Shown: positions 17,166-25,976 of the stretch, one piece after another
Position numbering within the stretch: position 1 is the stretch's first letter
How the letters are laid out: each line of letters begins with the position of its first letter
Assembly: GCA_039908525.1 (NCBI GenBank)
Contig: JAMOAY010000016.1
Location: 1-64,000, forward strand
DNA from: Magnetaquicoccus sp039908525
GTDB lineage: Bacteria > Pseudomonadota > Magnetococcia > Magnetococcales > Magnetaquicoccaceae
Length of the DNA: 64,000 bases
Reading direction: 5' to 3'
The notes under the pieces: generated by a model
Database searches by the model: none
Seen by the model: only the letters and a program-made list of their open reading frames with translations
What the model was told of the DNA's origin: nothing
Position numbers and translations under genes: made by a program

Positions 17166-19838
17166 ATGAACCCTCAAGAGCAGGCAACTTATCGCATTCG
17201 TGGGCCCATTCTGGCCACCTTTGCTGCGATTCTGGCGGTTTTTTTTGTCATTTTTCTCTTGTCTGTGCAAAGTTTGCATACCCTGCATGAACAGGAGACG
17301 ATCAAGGAAACCCGGCAGGCGGTGGAGCAGCTGTTCACCCGACTGCTGCGGACCCGTCAGGACGAAATGCAGAGCCTGTTGCGATTGATCGCCCAGGACA
17401 AACAGATCCAGGCGCCCTTCCTGCGCCGGGATCGGGCGGCCTTGTTGACGGCCAGCCGGGACACCTTCGAGCAGATGCGCACCCTGCACAACATCAGCCA
17501 TTTTTATTGGATCGATCCCGACCGCGTGACGGTGCTGCGGATGCACCAGCCGATACGGTTCGGGGATCGTATCGACCGTCACACCCTGCTGAACGCAGAA
17601 AAGAGCGGTCAGGTGTCGTCAGGGCTGGAGTTGGGTCCCCTGGGCACCCTGACGCTGCGCACCGTCCTGCCATGGTATGCCGAGGGGAAACGGATCGGTT
17701 ATCTGGAGTTGGGCACCGAGATCACCCATCTGGTGGCCCTGGTCCGCCGCGTTCTTGGTGTGGAGTTGCATGTTTTTGTGGATAAAAATCGCCTTGACAA
17801 GCAGTCCTGGTTGGAAGGCATGGCCATGCTGGGCAGGCAGGGGGAGTGGCAGCAGTTCGCCGACGTGGTCTGGGTCAAGGATGCACACGGCGAGATCTCC
17901 CAGGGATTGTACCACCACCTGGCACAGGCCCGGCTGCACGCCGACTCGCCGGCTCCCACCCCGCCCGGCAGCTTTGTGACCGACCACCACCCGCTCTTTC
18001 TGTTCTCGCCCATCACCACCGTGACCGGTGAACAGGTGGCCTGGCTCGGTGTGGGCAAGGATGACTCCAAGGAGGATGCAGCCACCCGCACCCATGTGCT
18101 GACCATCCTGTTGTCCATTGTGGTGGCCGTCGGCCTGTTGGCCCTGTTTCTCTTCCGTTTATTGCAAACCATGGAACAACGCCTGGCCCGCGCCAATGCC
18201 GAGCTGCGGCGCAGCGAACAACGCGCCCGGGGCATGCTGGAGGCCGCGATGGATGCCATCATCTCCATCGACCAGGAGAACCGCATCCTGGAGTTCAATC
18301 CGGCTGCGGAACGTCTGTTCGGTTTTTCCAAGGAGACCGTATTGGGGCGGGATCTGGCCGAAATCATCATTCCGCCGGAATTTCGGGACGCCCATCGACA
18401 GGGCCTGGCCCGCTTCCGGATTTCCGGGAAGTCACAGCTGCTCAACCGGGTGCTGGAACAGACCGCCATGGATGCCCGTGGGGCGCGCCTGTCGGTGGAT
18501 CTGGCCATCACGCGGGTTGCCGACCCCACAGCCCCCTTTTTCACCGCCTACCTGCGGGATAATACCGAACGCCAGCAGATGGTGGCCTCTCTGCACGACT
18601 CTTATCTCTCCCTGGAGGAGACCAATCAGAAACTGCTTGCCGAAGTGAACAAACATCGCCAAACCCTGCTGCGCCTTGAAGAGGCCGTAGCCCGGGCCGA
18701 AGCGGCCAATACGGCCAAAAGCCAATTTCTGGCCGCCATGAGCCACGAGATCCGCACCCCCATGAACGCGATCATCGGCATGGGCGACCTGCTGTCCGAG
18801 AGCCATGGCTTGAACCAGGAAGAGCGGCACTTTCTGCAGGTCATGCGCCGCGCCGGGGGAACCCTGCTGGCCCTGATCAACGATATCCTGGATCTGTCCA
18901 AGATTGAAGCGGGGCAGATGGTGTTGGAACAGGGGATTGTCGAGCTGGCAGAACTGGTTACCGGCACCATCGACATGGTATGGCTGCAGGCCACCGACAA
19001 AGGACTGGCCATGACCCATCGGGTGGAGGAGGGGTTGCCCGGCCAATGGTTGGGGGATGGACAACGGCTGAGACAGTTGCTGCTCAACCTGCTCAGCAAC
19101 GCCATCAAGTTCACCCATCAGGGACGGGTGTCGGTGCGGGTCTCCCAGGCTCAGGGGGCACAGTTGCTGATCGAGGTGGCGGACACCGGCATTGGCATCG
19201 CCGCAGAGATGCGAGAGGCCATTTTTCAGCCTTTTGTGCAGGCCGAGATGTCCACCAGTCGGCGTTTCGGTGGCACGGGGCTGGGCCTCACCATCTGCCA
19301 GAAGCTGGCCAACCAGATGGGAGGGGAGATCGAGCTGGAGAGTGAGGTCGGTCGCGGCAGCCTGTTTCGTCTCCGCTTGCCCTGGTCGATTCCCGATGCC
19401 CCACAGGTACCGGCGGAGTCCGTTGCCGGGAGGGATCCGGTCCTCTCTTCCCCCTCACGGAGCAAGAGAGTGGCGACCATTCTGCTGGTGGACGATGCCG
19501 AGGACAACCGCATGCTGGTGCGTGCCTTTCTGAAACGGAGCCCCTACCGGTTGGTGGAAGCGGTCCACGGCGAGGATGCGCTGGCCCGGTTCAAACAGGA
19601 AAAGTTCGATCTGGTCTTGATGGACATGCAGATGCCTGTCATGGATGGTTTTGAGGCCACCCGTCAGATGCGGGCCTGGGAGGCGGCCCAGGGCGCCGTC
19701 CCGGTACCCGTCATCGCCCTGACCGCCCATGCGATGCGGGAAGATGTGGCAAAAACCACGGCAGCGGGCTGCAACATGCACGTCACCAAACCGATCACCA
19801 AGGGCCACCTGTTGGCGGCAATCGGTCGCTGGGTGTAA
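17166..19838 (+). CDS. Hybrid sensor histidine kinase (Cache-PAS-HisKA-HATPase-REC)
   Basis: The 890-aa membrane kinase has TM1 at about residues 15-38, a periplasmic Cache-like sensor (about 40-300) with an IDPDRVTVLRMHQP block, and TM2 near 310-330. A PAS domain (about 360-480), a coiled coil, HisKA with SHEIRTP (His near 527), HATPase (NLLSNAIKF, GGTGLGL) and a receiver with Asp near 820 (LVLMDMQMP) follow. There is no HPt domain. ATG 17166 with AGGAG upstream is chosen over a longer frame from 17085, because the longer version adds a segment without a membrane role. No response regulator gene is adjacent, so its partner is unknown. Confidence 0.9.
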   Translation: MNPQEQATYRIRGPILATFAAILAVFFVIFLLSVQSLHTLHEQETIKETRQAVEQLFTRLLRTRQDEMQSLLRLIAQDKQIQAPFLRRDRAALLTASRDTFEQMRTLHNISHFYWIDPDRVTVLRMHQPIRFGDRIDRHTLLNAEKSGQVSSGLELGPLGTLTLRTVLPWYAEGKRIGYLELGTEITHLVALVRRVLGVELHVFVDKNRLDKQSWLEGMAMLGRQGEWQQFADVVWVKDAHGEISQGLYHHLAQARLHADSPAPTPPGSFVTDHHPLFLFSPITTVTGEQVAWLGVGKDDSKEDAATRTHVLTILLSIVVAVGLLALFLFRLLQTMEQRLARANAELRRSEQRARGMLEAAMDAIISIDQENRILEFNPAAERLFGFSKETVLGRDLAEIIIPPEFRDAHRQGLARFRISGKSQLLNRVLEQTAMDARGARLSVDLAITRVADPTAPFFTAYLRDNTERQQMVASLHDSYLSLEETNQKLLAEVNKHRQTLLRLEEAVARAEAANTAKSQFLAAMSHEIRTPMNAIIGMGDLLSESHGLNQEERHFLQVMRRAGGTLLALINDILDLSKIEAGQMVLEQGIVELAELVTGTIDMVWLQATDKGLAMTHRVEEGLPGQWLGDGQRLRQLLLNLLSNAIKFTHQGRVSVRVSQAQGAQLLIEVADTGIGIAAEMREAIFQPFVQAEMSTSRRFGGTGLGLTICQKLANQMGGEIELESEVGRGSLFRLRLPWSIPDAPQVPAESVAGRDPVLSSPSRSKRVATILLVDDAEDNRMLVRAFLKRSPYRLVEAVHGEDALARFKQEKFDLVLMDMQMPVMDGFEATRQMRAWEAAQGAVPVPVIALTAHAMREDVAKTTAAGCNMHVTKPITKGHLLAAIGRWV

Positions 19839-19880
19839 GCGAAGGAGCATTGAGCAGATTAAGTATCCTTTTCCTGCGAA

Positions 19881-20258
19881 TCAGCTGGACTGAGTATAAA
19901 CATCCAGGTTGATTGAGAAGCCGATGGTATGACAGAACCCCTGCACGACCACAGAAAAAAAATCCGGTGTCACCCTTCCCAGATTCCGAACAATGGTCCC
20001 CGTGTCCAAGGTGTACACCTTGTCCAGCCGAATCCAGCTCAACTTGGGTAGCGACCCCCGTAACATCGCATCTGGATTCACAGGCAAAGCGGACTTCTGT
20101 GTGGGTGCAGAGGTCACGGCCAATCCGATAAAATCATCGTGGTGGTCAGGGAAAGTCAGGATCAGAACCGGCCGTTTTTTGTCAGCAGCAAGGTCCGAAA
20201 AGGGAAAAGGGATCAACACCAAATCACCGGGCTCACAGAGCATTCCACACCTCATCAT
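19881..20258 (-). CDS. MazF/PemK-type toxin of a type II toxin-antitoxin pair
   Basis: The product (up to 125 aa) has the MazF/PemK endoribonuclease layout: an N-terminal GDLVLIPFPFSD strand pair, a KKRPVLIL strand, a middle LAVTSAP segment and a C-terminal SWIRLDKVYTLD-type strand. Proteins of this family cleave mRNA and are held inactive by a small antitoxin. ATG 20258 overlaps the antitoxin gene by 26 nt. An internal ATG at 20243 would give an 11-nt overlap and a start nearer the domain. The pair is convergent with the hybrid kinase gene, 42 bp away. The family is clear; RNase activity is inferred. Confidence 0.88.
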   Translation of the reverse strand: MMRCGMLCEPGDLVLIPFPFSDLAADKKRPVLILTFPDHHDDFIGLAVTSAPTQKSALPVNPDAMLRGSLPKLSWIRLDKVYTLDTGTIVRNLGRVTPDFFSVVVQGFCHTIGFSINLDVYTQSS

Positions 20259-20439
20259 CCGGGTTGTCCCATACCTTGCGCATGGAGAGTTCCTGGGCAG
20301 CTTTCAGGGGATCGTCAGCTGTCTTGTCGAGGCCATGGCGGTGGACAAGATAACCGATAAAGTCCAGCACCTCCTGGACAAGAGGGGCCGGCAGCAGATC
20401 GATTTCACGCTGGACTCTTCCGGAAAGGTTTGTCGTCAT
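20233..20439 (-). CDS. Antitoxin partner, DUF2281-like
   Basis: This 68-residue protein starts at ATG 20439, with a strong GAGGAG ribosome-binding site 5 nt before the start. A longer frame upstream only translates low-complexity sequence from the neighbouring gene. The N-terminal part (LPAPLVQEVLDFIGYL) is typical of DUF2281-like antitoxins that precede MazF/PemK or PIN toxins. The acidic C-terminus (DNPDDEVWNAL) would wrap the toxin. Gene order is antitoxin then toxin with overlapping frames, as expected for coupled translation. Confidence 0.8.
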   Translation of the reverse strand: MTTNLSGRVQREIDLLPAPLVQEVLDFIGYLVHRHGLDKTADDPLKAAQELSMRKVWDNPDDEVWNAL

Positions 20440-20449
20440 CACCGCTCCT

Positions 20450-20473
20450 CTGGGGGCCGTGAACGGCCCCCAG
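20450..20473. terminator. Strong hairpin between the small basic gene and the antitoxin gene
   Basis: CTGGGGGCC and GGCCCCCAG form a perfect nine-base stem with a six-base loop, with no U tract on either side. It sits between the stop of the Pro/Ala/Lys-rich gene and the antitoxin start. It may end or attenuate minus-strand transcription and resembles the short members of the window's hairpin repeat family. Confidence 0.4.
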
Positions 20474-20512
20474 ACCCCTCTGCAGAAAGGATTGAATGGA
20501 CTGGATCCTGGA

Positions 20513-20668
20513 TCATCCCCTCTTTTGCGGCCTTGAAATCGGCTTGGGAGGTGCACCGGAAGGTTTGGGAGCGGGACTGGATTTGGTGGCTGGCATCGGT
20601 TTGCCGGTGGCAGGCTTGCCGCCGGCAGGGGCCGGTTTGCCGGCAGCCGGTTTGCTGTTCGTGGCCAT
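20513..20668 (-). CDS. Small Pro/Ala/Lys-rich basic protein, divergent from HU
   Basis: The 51-residue product starts at ATG 20668 (MATNSKPAAG) and consists almost only of Lys, Pro, Ala, Gly and Ser in loose GKPA and PKP repeats. It has no acidic residues and is strongly basic. Such composition is typical of histone H1-like or nucleic-acid-binding tails. The HU gene read in the opposite direction 260 bp away carries a similar Lys/Ala/Pro-rich C-terminal tail. A promoter (20718-20746) lies about 50 bp upstream. The function is unknown; a nucleoid or RNA-binding role is an inference from composition and position only. Confidence 0.6.
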   Translation of the reverse strand: MATNSKPAAGKPAPAGGKPATGKPMPATKSSPAPKPSGAPPKPISRPQKRG

Positions 20669-20717
20669 CGTGAATATACCCCTTTTGGAAGAGAAATTAA
20701 CAACCTGCTGACTTTCG

Positions 20718-20746
20718 ATTCTAGTAGGTGTCGCGCATTTCTTCAA
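20718..20746 (-). promoter_or_regulatory. Promoter of the small basic protein gene
   Basis: On the minus strand TTGAAG and TAGAAT are separated by exactly 17 bp, a good sigma-70 match located about 50 bp upstream of the ATG at 20668. It faces away from the HU promoter at 20819, leaving about 70 bp between the two. Confidence 0.6.
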
Positions 20747-20818
20747 GAGGGTTTTTTTTGAGGATGGAATCTGCGTCATGGATTGTTAAAAAAAGCTTGA
20801 ACAGCGCAACGTTGCGAC

Positions 20819-20846
20819 TTGACAGCAGAGATTCCGACCGTATAAA
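20819..20846 (+). promoter_or_regulatory. Promoter of the HU gene
   Basis: A perfect -35 box TTGACA (20819-20824), a 16-bp spacer and TATAAA (20841-20846) form a strong sigma-70 promoter about 80 bp upstream of the HU start codon, consistent with high expression of a nucleoid protein. Confidence 0.7.
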
Positions 20847-20926
20847 AGTAGACGGGGCAACTGGGGGGCGTGTCGCGCAGCTTGCAGGGCCAGGCCAACT
20901 ACCAAAGAATAAGGGGAGGAACACCA

Positions 20927-21307
20927 TTGAACAAATCAGAGTTAGTGGATGCAGTCGCCGCCAAGACTGGCTTGACCAAAGCTCAATCTTCCGATGCGAT
21001 TGATGCGGTTGTCGGTGCGGTCCAGGAGACCTTGAAGGGGGGTGGTCAGGTCAGCCTTGTGGGTTTTGGGGTGTTCATGACCGGCGAACGGGCCGCCAGG
21101 ACGGGGCGCAATCCCCGCACGGGCGCCGAGATCCAGATTGCCGCCGCCCGCCTGCCCAAGTTCAAGCCGGGCAAGGGGTTGCGGGATGCGGTGGCGCTGG
21201 CCAAACCGGTCGCTCCGGTGAAGAGCAGCAAGAGCGACAAACCGGCCGCCAAAGCCGACAAGCCGGCTGTCAAGGCCGAGAAAGCGGGCAAGAAAGGCGG
21301 CAAGTAA
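20927..21307 (+). CDS. HU-family DNA-binding protein with Lys/Ala/Pro-rich tail
   Basis: HU is an abundant dimeric nucleoid protein that bends DNA. The first 90 residues match HU well: LNKSELVDAVA at the start, GFGVF, and the beta-arm motif RTGRNPRTGAEI. A tail of about 34 residues, made of repeated KADKPA-like units, follows and resembles histone H1-like extensions seen in some HU proteins. The start is TTG at 20927, because GGGGAGG lies 5-6 nt upstream and the normal HU N-terminus begins there. An in-frame GTG at 20870 would add 19 atypical residues. Two tRNA genes follow on the same strand. Confidence 0.93.
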   Translation: MNKSELVDAVAAKTGLTKAQSSDAIDAVVGAVQETLKGGGQVSLVGFGVFMTGERAARTGRNPRTGAEIQIAAARLPKFKPGKGLRDAVALAKPVAPVKSSKSDKPAAKADKPAVKAEKAGKKGGK

Positions 21308-21345
21308 CCCGTCTCTTCGCCAGGAGAGTATCGAATTCCAGAGTC

Positions 21346-21421
21346 GGGCGGGTAGCTCAGCCGGGAGAGCATTGGCCTTACAAGCCGAGGGTCGCAGGTT
21401 CGAGCCCTGTCCCGCCCACCA
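21346..21421 (+). tRNA. tRNA-Val (anticodon TAC)
   Basis: The sequence folds as a cloverleaf: acceptor GGGCGGG pairs with CCCGCCC, the D arm is GCTC/GAGC, the anticodon stem is TTGGC/GCCGA with loop CTTACAA, and the T arm contains GGTTCGAGC. The 3' CCA is encoded. The anticodon TAC reads GTA and other Val codons. It lies 38 bp after the HU gene. Confidence 0.95.
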
Positions 21422-21468
21422 TGCACATTGAAAAAGTGGCTGTTGCCCAGAAAGCAGTTCGGCACTGG

Positions 21469-21497
21469 TTGACAGCAGGCTGAGTTTCGGTTAGAAG
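21469..21497 (+). promoter_or_regulatory. Promoter upstream of tRNA-Asp
   Basis: TTGACA (21469-21474), a 17-bp spacer and TAGAAG (21492-21497) lie about 50 bp upstream of the tRNA-Asp gene, so that tRNA can be transcribed independently of tRNA-Val. Confidence 0.5.
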
Positions 21498-21547
21498 TAG
21501 TGCCACAGAGCTTGTATCAGCAGTCACATCGCAGCGTGCACGTTTGC

Positions 21548-21624
21548 GGGGGTGTAGTTCAGTCGGTTAGAACGCCGGCCTGTCAAGCCGGAGGTCGCGG
21601 GTTCGAGCCCCGTCGCTCCCGCCA
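21548..21624 (+). tRNA. tRNA-Asp (anticodon GTC)
   Basis: The cloverleaf has acceptor GGGGGTG pairing with CGCTCCC (two G-U pairs), anticodon stem CCGGC/GCCGG with loop CTGTCAA, and a T loop GGTTCGAGC. The CCA end is encoded. The anticodon GTC reads GAC and GAU. Confidence 0.95.
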
Positions 21625-21646
21625 TTCACCATGTATGTGTTTCTTG

Positions 21647-21693
21647 AAAATGGGTAAGCCGCGTTGACCAACAATGGGCTTGCCCATTTTTTT
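21647..21693 (+). terminator. Rho-independent terminator after the tRNA genes
   Basis: AAAATGGGTAAGCC and GGCTTGCCCATTTT form a 14-base stem with one G-U pair and a loop of about 16 nt, followed by further T residues. It closes the HU-tRNA block about 75 bp before the ATP-citrate lyase genes. Confidence 0.85.
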
Positions 21694-21769
21694 ACCGGGC
21701 GTGTCTGGACAGATCCAGGCCATGCCTCATCTCCATGCGCAACATCATAAAGAGTGAGGAACCACACCA

Positions 21770-23041
21770 ATGCAGATTACCGGCATGAAATGGGGAGCCA
21801 AACTGCTCAAGTATGTCGATTTCCCCACCGCAGAAATTTTGGGGGCCGAAGCCCACCCTGATGAGATCCAGGCCCTGATCGACAAATACGGCGGGGTGTT
21901 GATCAAGCCTGTGTTCAAGGGAGGGATCGGCAAAAAGGGCAAGGCCGGATTGGTGGGCAAGGCCACCGATGTGCGCACCGCGCTCAAGGAGAAGGAGCGT
22001 CTCTATTTCGCCGAGCACCGTCACGGCAATGCCGTCGCAAAATCCGAGGGTGTCACCTACGAAAGCTTCATCAAGGCGGACTACGAAGTGTATGTCTCCC
22101 TGACCGACAGCACCATTTTTCGCGCCCCCACGTTGACCATCACCCACCATGGCGGGGTGGACATCGAAGAGCTGCCGGCGGACAAAATCGTTTCGGTGCC
22201 TTTTGACCCGCTGACCGGCCTGAAGGGGTTTGTCATCTCCAATGCCTTGAACAAACTGGGCGCCCCCAACGAGATCGTCAGCCCGCTGGTGCAAAATTTA
22301 ACCAAGCTGTGGGATCTGTTCCATAATTTTGGCATGACCACCCTGGAGCTGAATCCCATCCGCATCGCCCGGGACTCTGCCAACCGGTTGGTGCCGGTGG
22401 CCTGCGATTTCAAATGCGCGTTTGACGGGGACGACCGCAACTCGAAACGGCTCAACCTGCCCGCCGATCTGGACAACACCGATCTCTCCGAATACGAACT
22501 GGCGGTCAACCAGCTGCGCACCTATCAGGGTCAGTCGGACGTCTTCGTCATCAACCCGGCCGGCACGGTCACGGCGATGACCTTTGGCGGCGGCGCCAAC
22601 GCCCTGGTGACCGAGCTGCTGGGGGACATGGCCACCATCTCCTCGGATTTTGGCGGCAACCCCCCCTATGCCAAAATGAAAGAGATCAGCCGCATCACCT
22701 ACAAATACTGGTTGCCGCAGAGCAACGTGCTGTTCATCATCGGCGGCAAGGCCAACAACACGGACATCTACGAAACCTTCCGCGCCATGGGCGATGCCCT
22801 GCGTGAATATTTTTCCGAGCATGGCCCGACCCCCCTGTACGTGGTGGTGGGGCGTGGCGGACCCAACCTGATACGCGGTCTGGGCTATCTGCGCGACGTG
22901 CTGGATGCGCTGGGCCTGCCCTATGCCATGTTCGGCTTTGACTCCGCCATGAGCGAGGTCATCAACCACGCCATGGCCGCCGACCGGTGGATGGCCAGCG
23001 GTGGCCGGCAGATGATTGCCCAGAAGCTGGGCGTGCGTTAA
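21770..23041 (+). CDS. aclB: ATP-citrate lyase small subunit (SucC-like, divergent type)
   Basis: This 423-aa protein is related to the ATP-grasp/succinyl-CoA synthetase beta family and pairs with the next gene as a two-subunit ATP-citrate lyase, which cleaves citrate to acetyl-CoA and oxaloacetate in the reductive TCA cycle. A lysine-containing VLIKPVFKGGIGKKGK segment (residues about 43-60), an ELNPIRI metal-site strand near residue 197 and a C-terminal MTFGGGANALV glycine loop are visible. A GAGG ribosome-binding site precedes ATG 21770. Similarity to Chlorobium AclB is only moderate by eye. The assignment rests on the fold, the partner gene and the Magnetococcus-like context; citryl-CoA synthetase is the main alternative. 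Confidence 0.75.
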   Translation: MQITGMKWGAKLLKYVDFPTAEILGAEAHPDEIQALIDKYGGVLIKPVFKGGIGKKGKAGLVGKATDVRTALKEKERLYFAEHRHGNAVAKSEGVTYESFIKADYEVYVSLTDSTIFRAPTLTITHHGGVDIEELPADKIVSVPFDPLTGLKGFVISNALNKLGAPNEIVSPLVQNLTKLWDLFHNFGMTTLELNPIRIARDSANRLVPVACDFKCAFDGDDRNSKRLNLPADLDNTDLSEYELAVNQLRTYQGQSDVFVINPAGTVTAMTFGGGANALVTELLGDMATISSDFGGNPPYAKMKEISRITYKYWLPQSNVLFIIGGKANNTDIYETFRAMGDALREYFSEHGPTPLYVVVGRGGPNLIRGLGYLRDVLDALGLPYAMFGFDSAMSEVINHAMAADRWMASGGRQMIAQKLGVR

Positions 23042-23178
23042 CCGAATATCGTTCCGATCCTGTTCGGATCACGGGCAATGACCCGCAAAGGGGTCGAAGC
23101 CTTGGCAAGGTTCATGGGTCGCGTCGGGCCATTCGGGTCTGCGGCGCGGGTTTCCAAAGAGAGAGATCGAGGTATGAT

Positions 23179-25953
23179 ATGTTCAAACAAGTGGACTTGG
23201 GACTGAACGAAGGTTACAACTTCATGCACGCCCGGGGCGAGGATGAGTTTCCCTACTATGTAGGCATTCACTCCCTCTCCGAGATGGCCACCCAGCAGGA
23301 CCGGGTCTGCGTGCTCAATATTTTGGGTGGTGAGAGCTCGACGGTGACGCCGGTCAGCCACGTCTATTCCGGTGGCAATATCGTCTGCGGGACGATGCCC
23401 GGTCGCAGCGGTTCGGTGATGAAAACGGCTGCGGGGAATATTCCGGTCTACAACAACGTCCTGGAGGCCATGAAGGCGGGCCACAAGTTCAACGTGGCGG
23501 TGGTCTATGTGCCGCCGTCCGGGGTCAAGGATGCGGTGATCGAGGCGGTGCGGGTCAACCCCGAGCTGCGCAAGGTGATCATTCTTACCGAGAAGGTCAA
23601 GGTCAAACATGCGCGGATCATCCGCCAGTATTGCCAGTGGCGCGGGGTGGATGTGTTTGGCGCCAACTGCCTGGGGGTGGCGGATGCCCACAACCATGTG
23701 CGTCTGGGCGGCGCCCTGGGGGGCAGCGCACCGGAGGAGTCGCTGGTACCCGGTTCGATCGCGCTGTTTTCCAACTCGGGCAACTTTACCACCACCATTG
23801 CCACCTACCTGCTGACGGCCGGTTGGGGCACGACGGTCTCCCTGTCATCGGGCAAGGATGTCTACATCCATTTTGCCGCACCGGAATTCACCCATGCCAT
23901 GCACAACGATCCCCGCAGCAAGGCGATGGTCATGTACATTGAGCCGGGCGGCTATTACGAGCGGAATCTGGAGTTCAAGAAGCCGGTGGTGGCCTGCGTG
24001 GTGGGTCGCTGGAAGGCCAAGCTGACCCGGGCCTGTGGACACGCCGGCGCCATCGCCGGTTCCGGGGATGATGCAGCGGCCAAAGAGCGCTGGTTTCAGG
24101 AGAAGTTCGGTGTCCAGGGCTGTTTCACCCCGGACTCTCCGACCTGCTCCGCCAAGGGGGCGGTGGTGACCAACATCTCCCACATTCCCCTGGCCCTGAC
24201 CGCGGTCATGATGATGAACGGCATCAAGCCGGACTTTGCACCCCGTGGCAACCTGATGCCCAAATGCTGGTTTCACAACGGGCAGGGGCTCCTCCTGCCG
24301 GATGATTTGAATGTGCCGCTGGTGGAGGCCATGGAGCCCTACAACCAGCAGATCGCCGATTTGGCCAAGCAGGTCGGTACGGTTTTCCCGCGGCAGTCCA
24401 TGAAAGATTGCTCGGGGGCCTCGCGCATGGATGCCAAGACCCAGGTTTCTCAGGTGCATGGGGTCAGCGTGTTGGACGCCTCCACCCGCACCCTGGAGGA
24501 AAATCTGGTCCAGTCCATTCTCCGCGAGTATCCCAACGCCAACAGCACGGCCATGGCCAATGTGGCCCTGAACGCCTTCGTCAACCAGAGCGGCAGCGTA
24601 TTGCTGGCGGCGGCGGATGCCGCCCGGGAGGCGGGCAGCAGCCCCAATGTGGTGTTGGGTTCGGCCGTGGGTCTGATGGGCCCCAAAGAGGTGGAGTCTG
24701 CCCGGGACGCGGTGCAGGCCTTCATCGACCTGTTCGGCTTGGCCGGTCTGTCGGATCCGGCGGCGGTGGGTTTTGATTTTTCCGCACAGCTCAAGCAGGT
24801 CAAGGGCAGCGATCGGCTGCAGGAGATCTTTCTCTCCGAGAAGGGTGGCAAGCGGGGCCGCACCATGCTGACCGCCCTGGAGCAGCGGGGGACCAGTTCG
24901 GTCTTCATCGATTTTCTGAAGGCCTTGTCGGATCGTCAGCAGAGCAATATCCGGGATAATGTGGTGCTGGCGGCCATCACCTGCCATCTGTGCTGGTCGC
25001 CCTTCATGCGCCGTCGCCTGTCGGTCACCACCCTGCTCGCCATGCCCTGGCATTTCCGCATCTTCAGCACCCTGGTGGGGTCTGCGGTGCCTGCGGAGGG
25101 CCAGGACAAGAAGAGTTTCCGGGGCGTGGACAACAGCGATCTGATGGGCTCCTGGAGCTTCACGGATACCGCCTTTGCGGCCCTGCTGGGGCGCAAACCG
25201 TCGGAAGAGGAGCTCTTCTCTTTCTCGGTGCTGATGGGCCTGCTGATCACCAACGGTCCGGGAACCATCTCCGCACAGGGGGCCAAGGGAGCGGTCTCCG
25301 CCGATGGGCCGGAGGTGCCGGGCCGGGTGCAGGTCAACAAGTGCTACATGGGTTTTCTCACCCACACCGGTTTTGCCCATGGCGGCAACGGTTTCGAGGC
25401 CATCGCCTTCCTCATGGAGCGGTTCCAGGATAGCGGCCTCAAAGACCCTGGCGATCCGGGTCATGGCTTGGATCTGGAAGCGATGGCCTTGCAGTATGCC
25501 AAGGAGTACAAAGGTTACAAGAGCAGGGCCAAGTCGGCGGGTGAGTTGGAGTATGCCAAGATTCCCTGCGTCAACCACCCGATTTTCAAAGGCAAGGATG
25601 TTAACTTTGATCCTCGGGAGGTGTTTGTGGACGAGCTGTTCAAGAAACGCGGCTCCTACAACATCTTCCAGGAATTTTACCATCACATGGTCCATGCCCT
25701 GTTCAAGACCGGGGTGAGTACCAACGTCTACTGTGTCAACGTGGATGCGGTGATTGCGGTGATTCTCTTGAAAATGCTGTGGAAGCCCTATTCGGCCGGC
25801 GAGATCACGGGAGATTCCCTGGAGCGGGCTGCCTTCACCACCTTCCTGTTCGGGCGCATGATCGGCAGTGCGGCGGAGATTGACGACCATACCAACCGGG
25901 GGCGCAACATGGACACCCGGACGGCCGCCAGTCTGTGCCAATATGCCGGGTAG
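23179..25953 (+). CDS. aclA: ATP-citrate lyase large subunit (SucD-like plus citrate-synthase-like, 924 aa)
   Basis: The protein joins a succinyl-CoA-synthetase alpha-like part to a citrate-synthase-like C-terminal part, the organisation of ATP-citrate lyase alpha. The phosphohistidine loop is CGHAGAIAG with His near residue 288, and CoA-ligase strands such as FSNSGNFTT near residue 199 precede it. The last 250 residues carry THTGFAHGGNGFEA and DDHTNRGRN-type citrate-synthase elements. At 924 aa it is about 300 residues longer than the roughly 610-aa AclA of green sulphur bacteria. The extra length lies in the middle (about residues 420-640). ATG 23179 with GAGG upstream is the start. The two genes are probably co-transcribed, 137 bp apart, and end at a strong terminator. 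Confidence 0.78.
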   Translation: MFKQVDLGLNEGYNFMHARGEDEFPYYVGIHSLSEMATQQDRVCVLNILGGESSTVTPVSHVYSGGNIVCGTMPGRSGSVMKTAAGNIPVYNNVLEAMKAGHKFNVAVVYVPPSGVKDAVIEAVRVNPELRKVIILTEKVKVKHARIIRQYCQWRGVDVFGANCLGVADAHNHVRLGGALGGSAPEESLVPGSIALFSNSGNFTTTIATYLLTAGWGTTVSLSSGKDVYIHFAAPEFTHAMHNDPRSKAMVMYIEPGGYYERNLEFKKPVVACVVGRWKAKLTRACGHAGAIAGSGDDAAAKERWFQEKFGVQGCFTPDSPTCSAKGAVVTNISHIPLALTAVMMMNGIKPDFAPRGNLMPKCWFHNGQGLLLPDDLNVPLVEAMEPYNQQIADLAKQVGTVFPRQSMKDCSGASRMDAKTQVSQVHGVSVLDASTRTLEENLVQSILREYPNANSTAMANVALNAFVNQSGSVLLAAADAAREAGSSPNVVLGSAVGLMGPKEVESARDAVQAFIDLFGLAGLSDPAAVGFDFSAQLKQVKGSDRLQEIFLSEKGGKRGRTMLTALEQRGTSSVFIDFLKALSDRQQSNIRDNVVLAAITCHLCWSPFMRRRLSVTTLLAMPWHFRIFSTLVGSAVPAEGQDKKSFRGVDNSDLMGSWSFTDTAFAALLGRKPSEEELFSFSVLMGLLITNGPGTISAQGAKGAVSADGPEVPGRVQVNKCYMGFLTHTGFAHGGNGFEAIAFLMERFQDSGLKDPGDPGHGLDLEAMALQYAKEYKGYKSRAKSAGELEYAKIPCVNHPIFKGKDVNFDPREVFVDELFKKRGSYNIFQEFYHHMVHALFKTGVSTNVYCVNVDAVIAVILLKMLWKPYSAGEITGDSLERAAFTTFLFGRMIGSAAEIDDHTNRGRNMDTRTAASLCQYAG

Positions 25954-25976
25954 TTGAGTTGCGGGGAGAGAGTTCT

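Noticed and set aside
23845..25941. A 698-codon minus-strand frame opposite the ATP-citrate lyase large subunit
   Set aside because: It is His/Gly/Arg-rich and antisense to a well supported gene, with no start signals.
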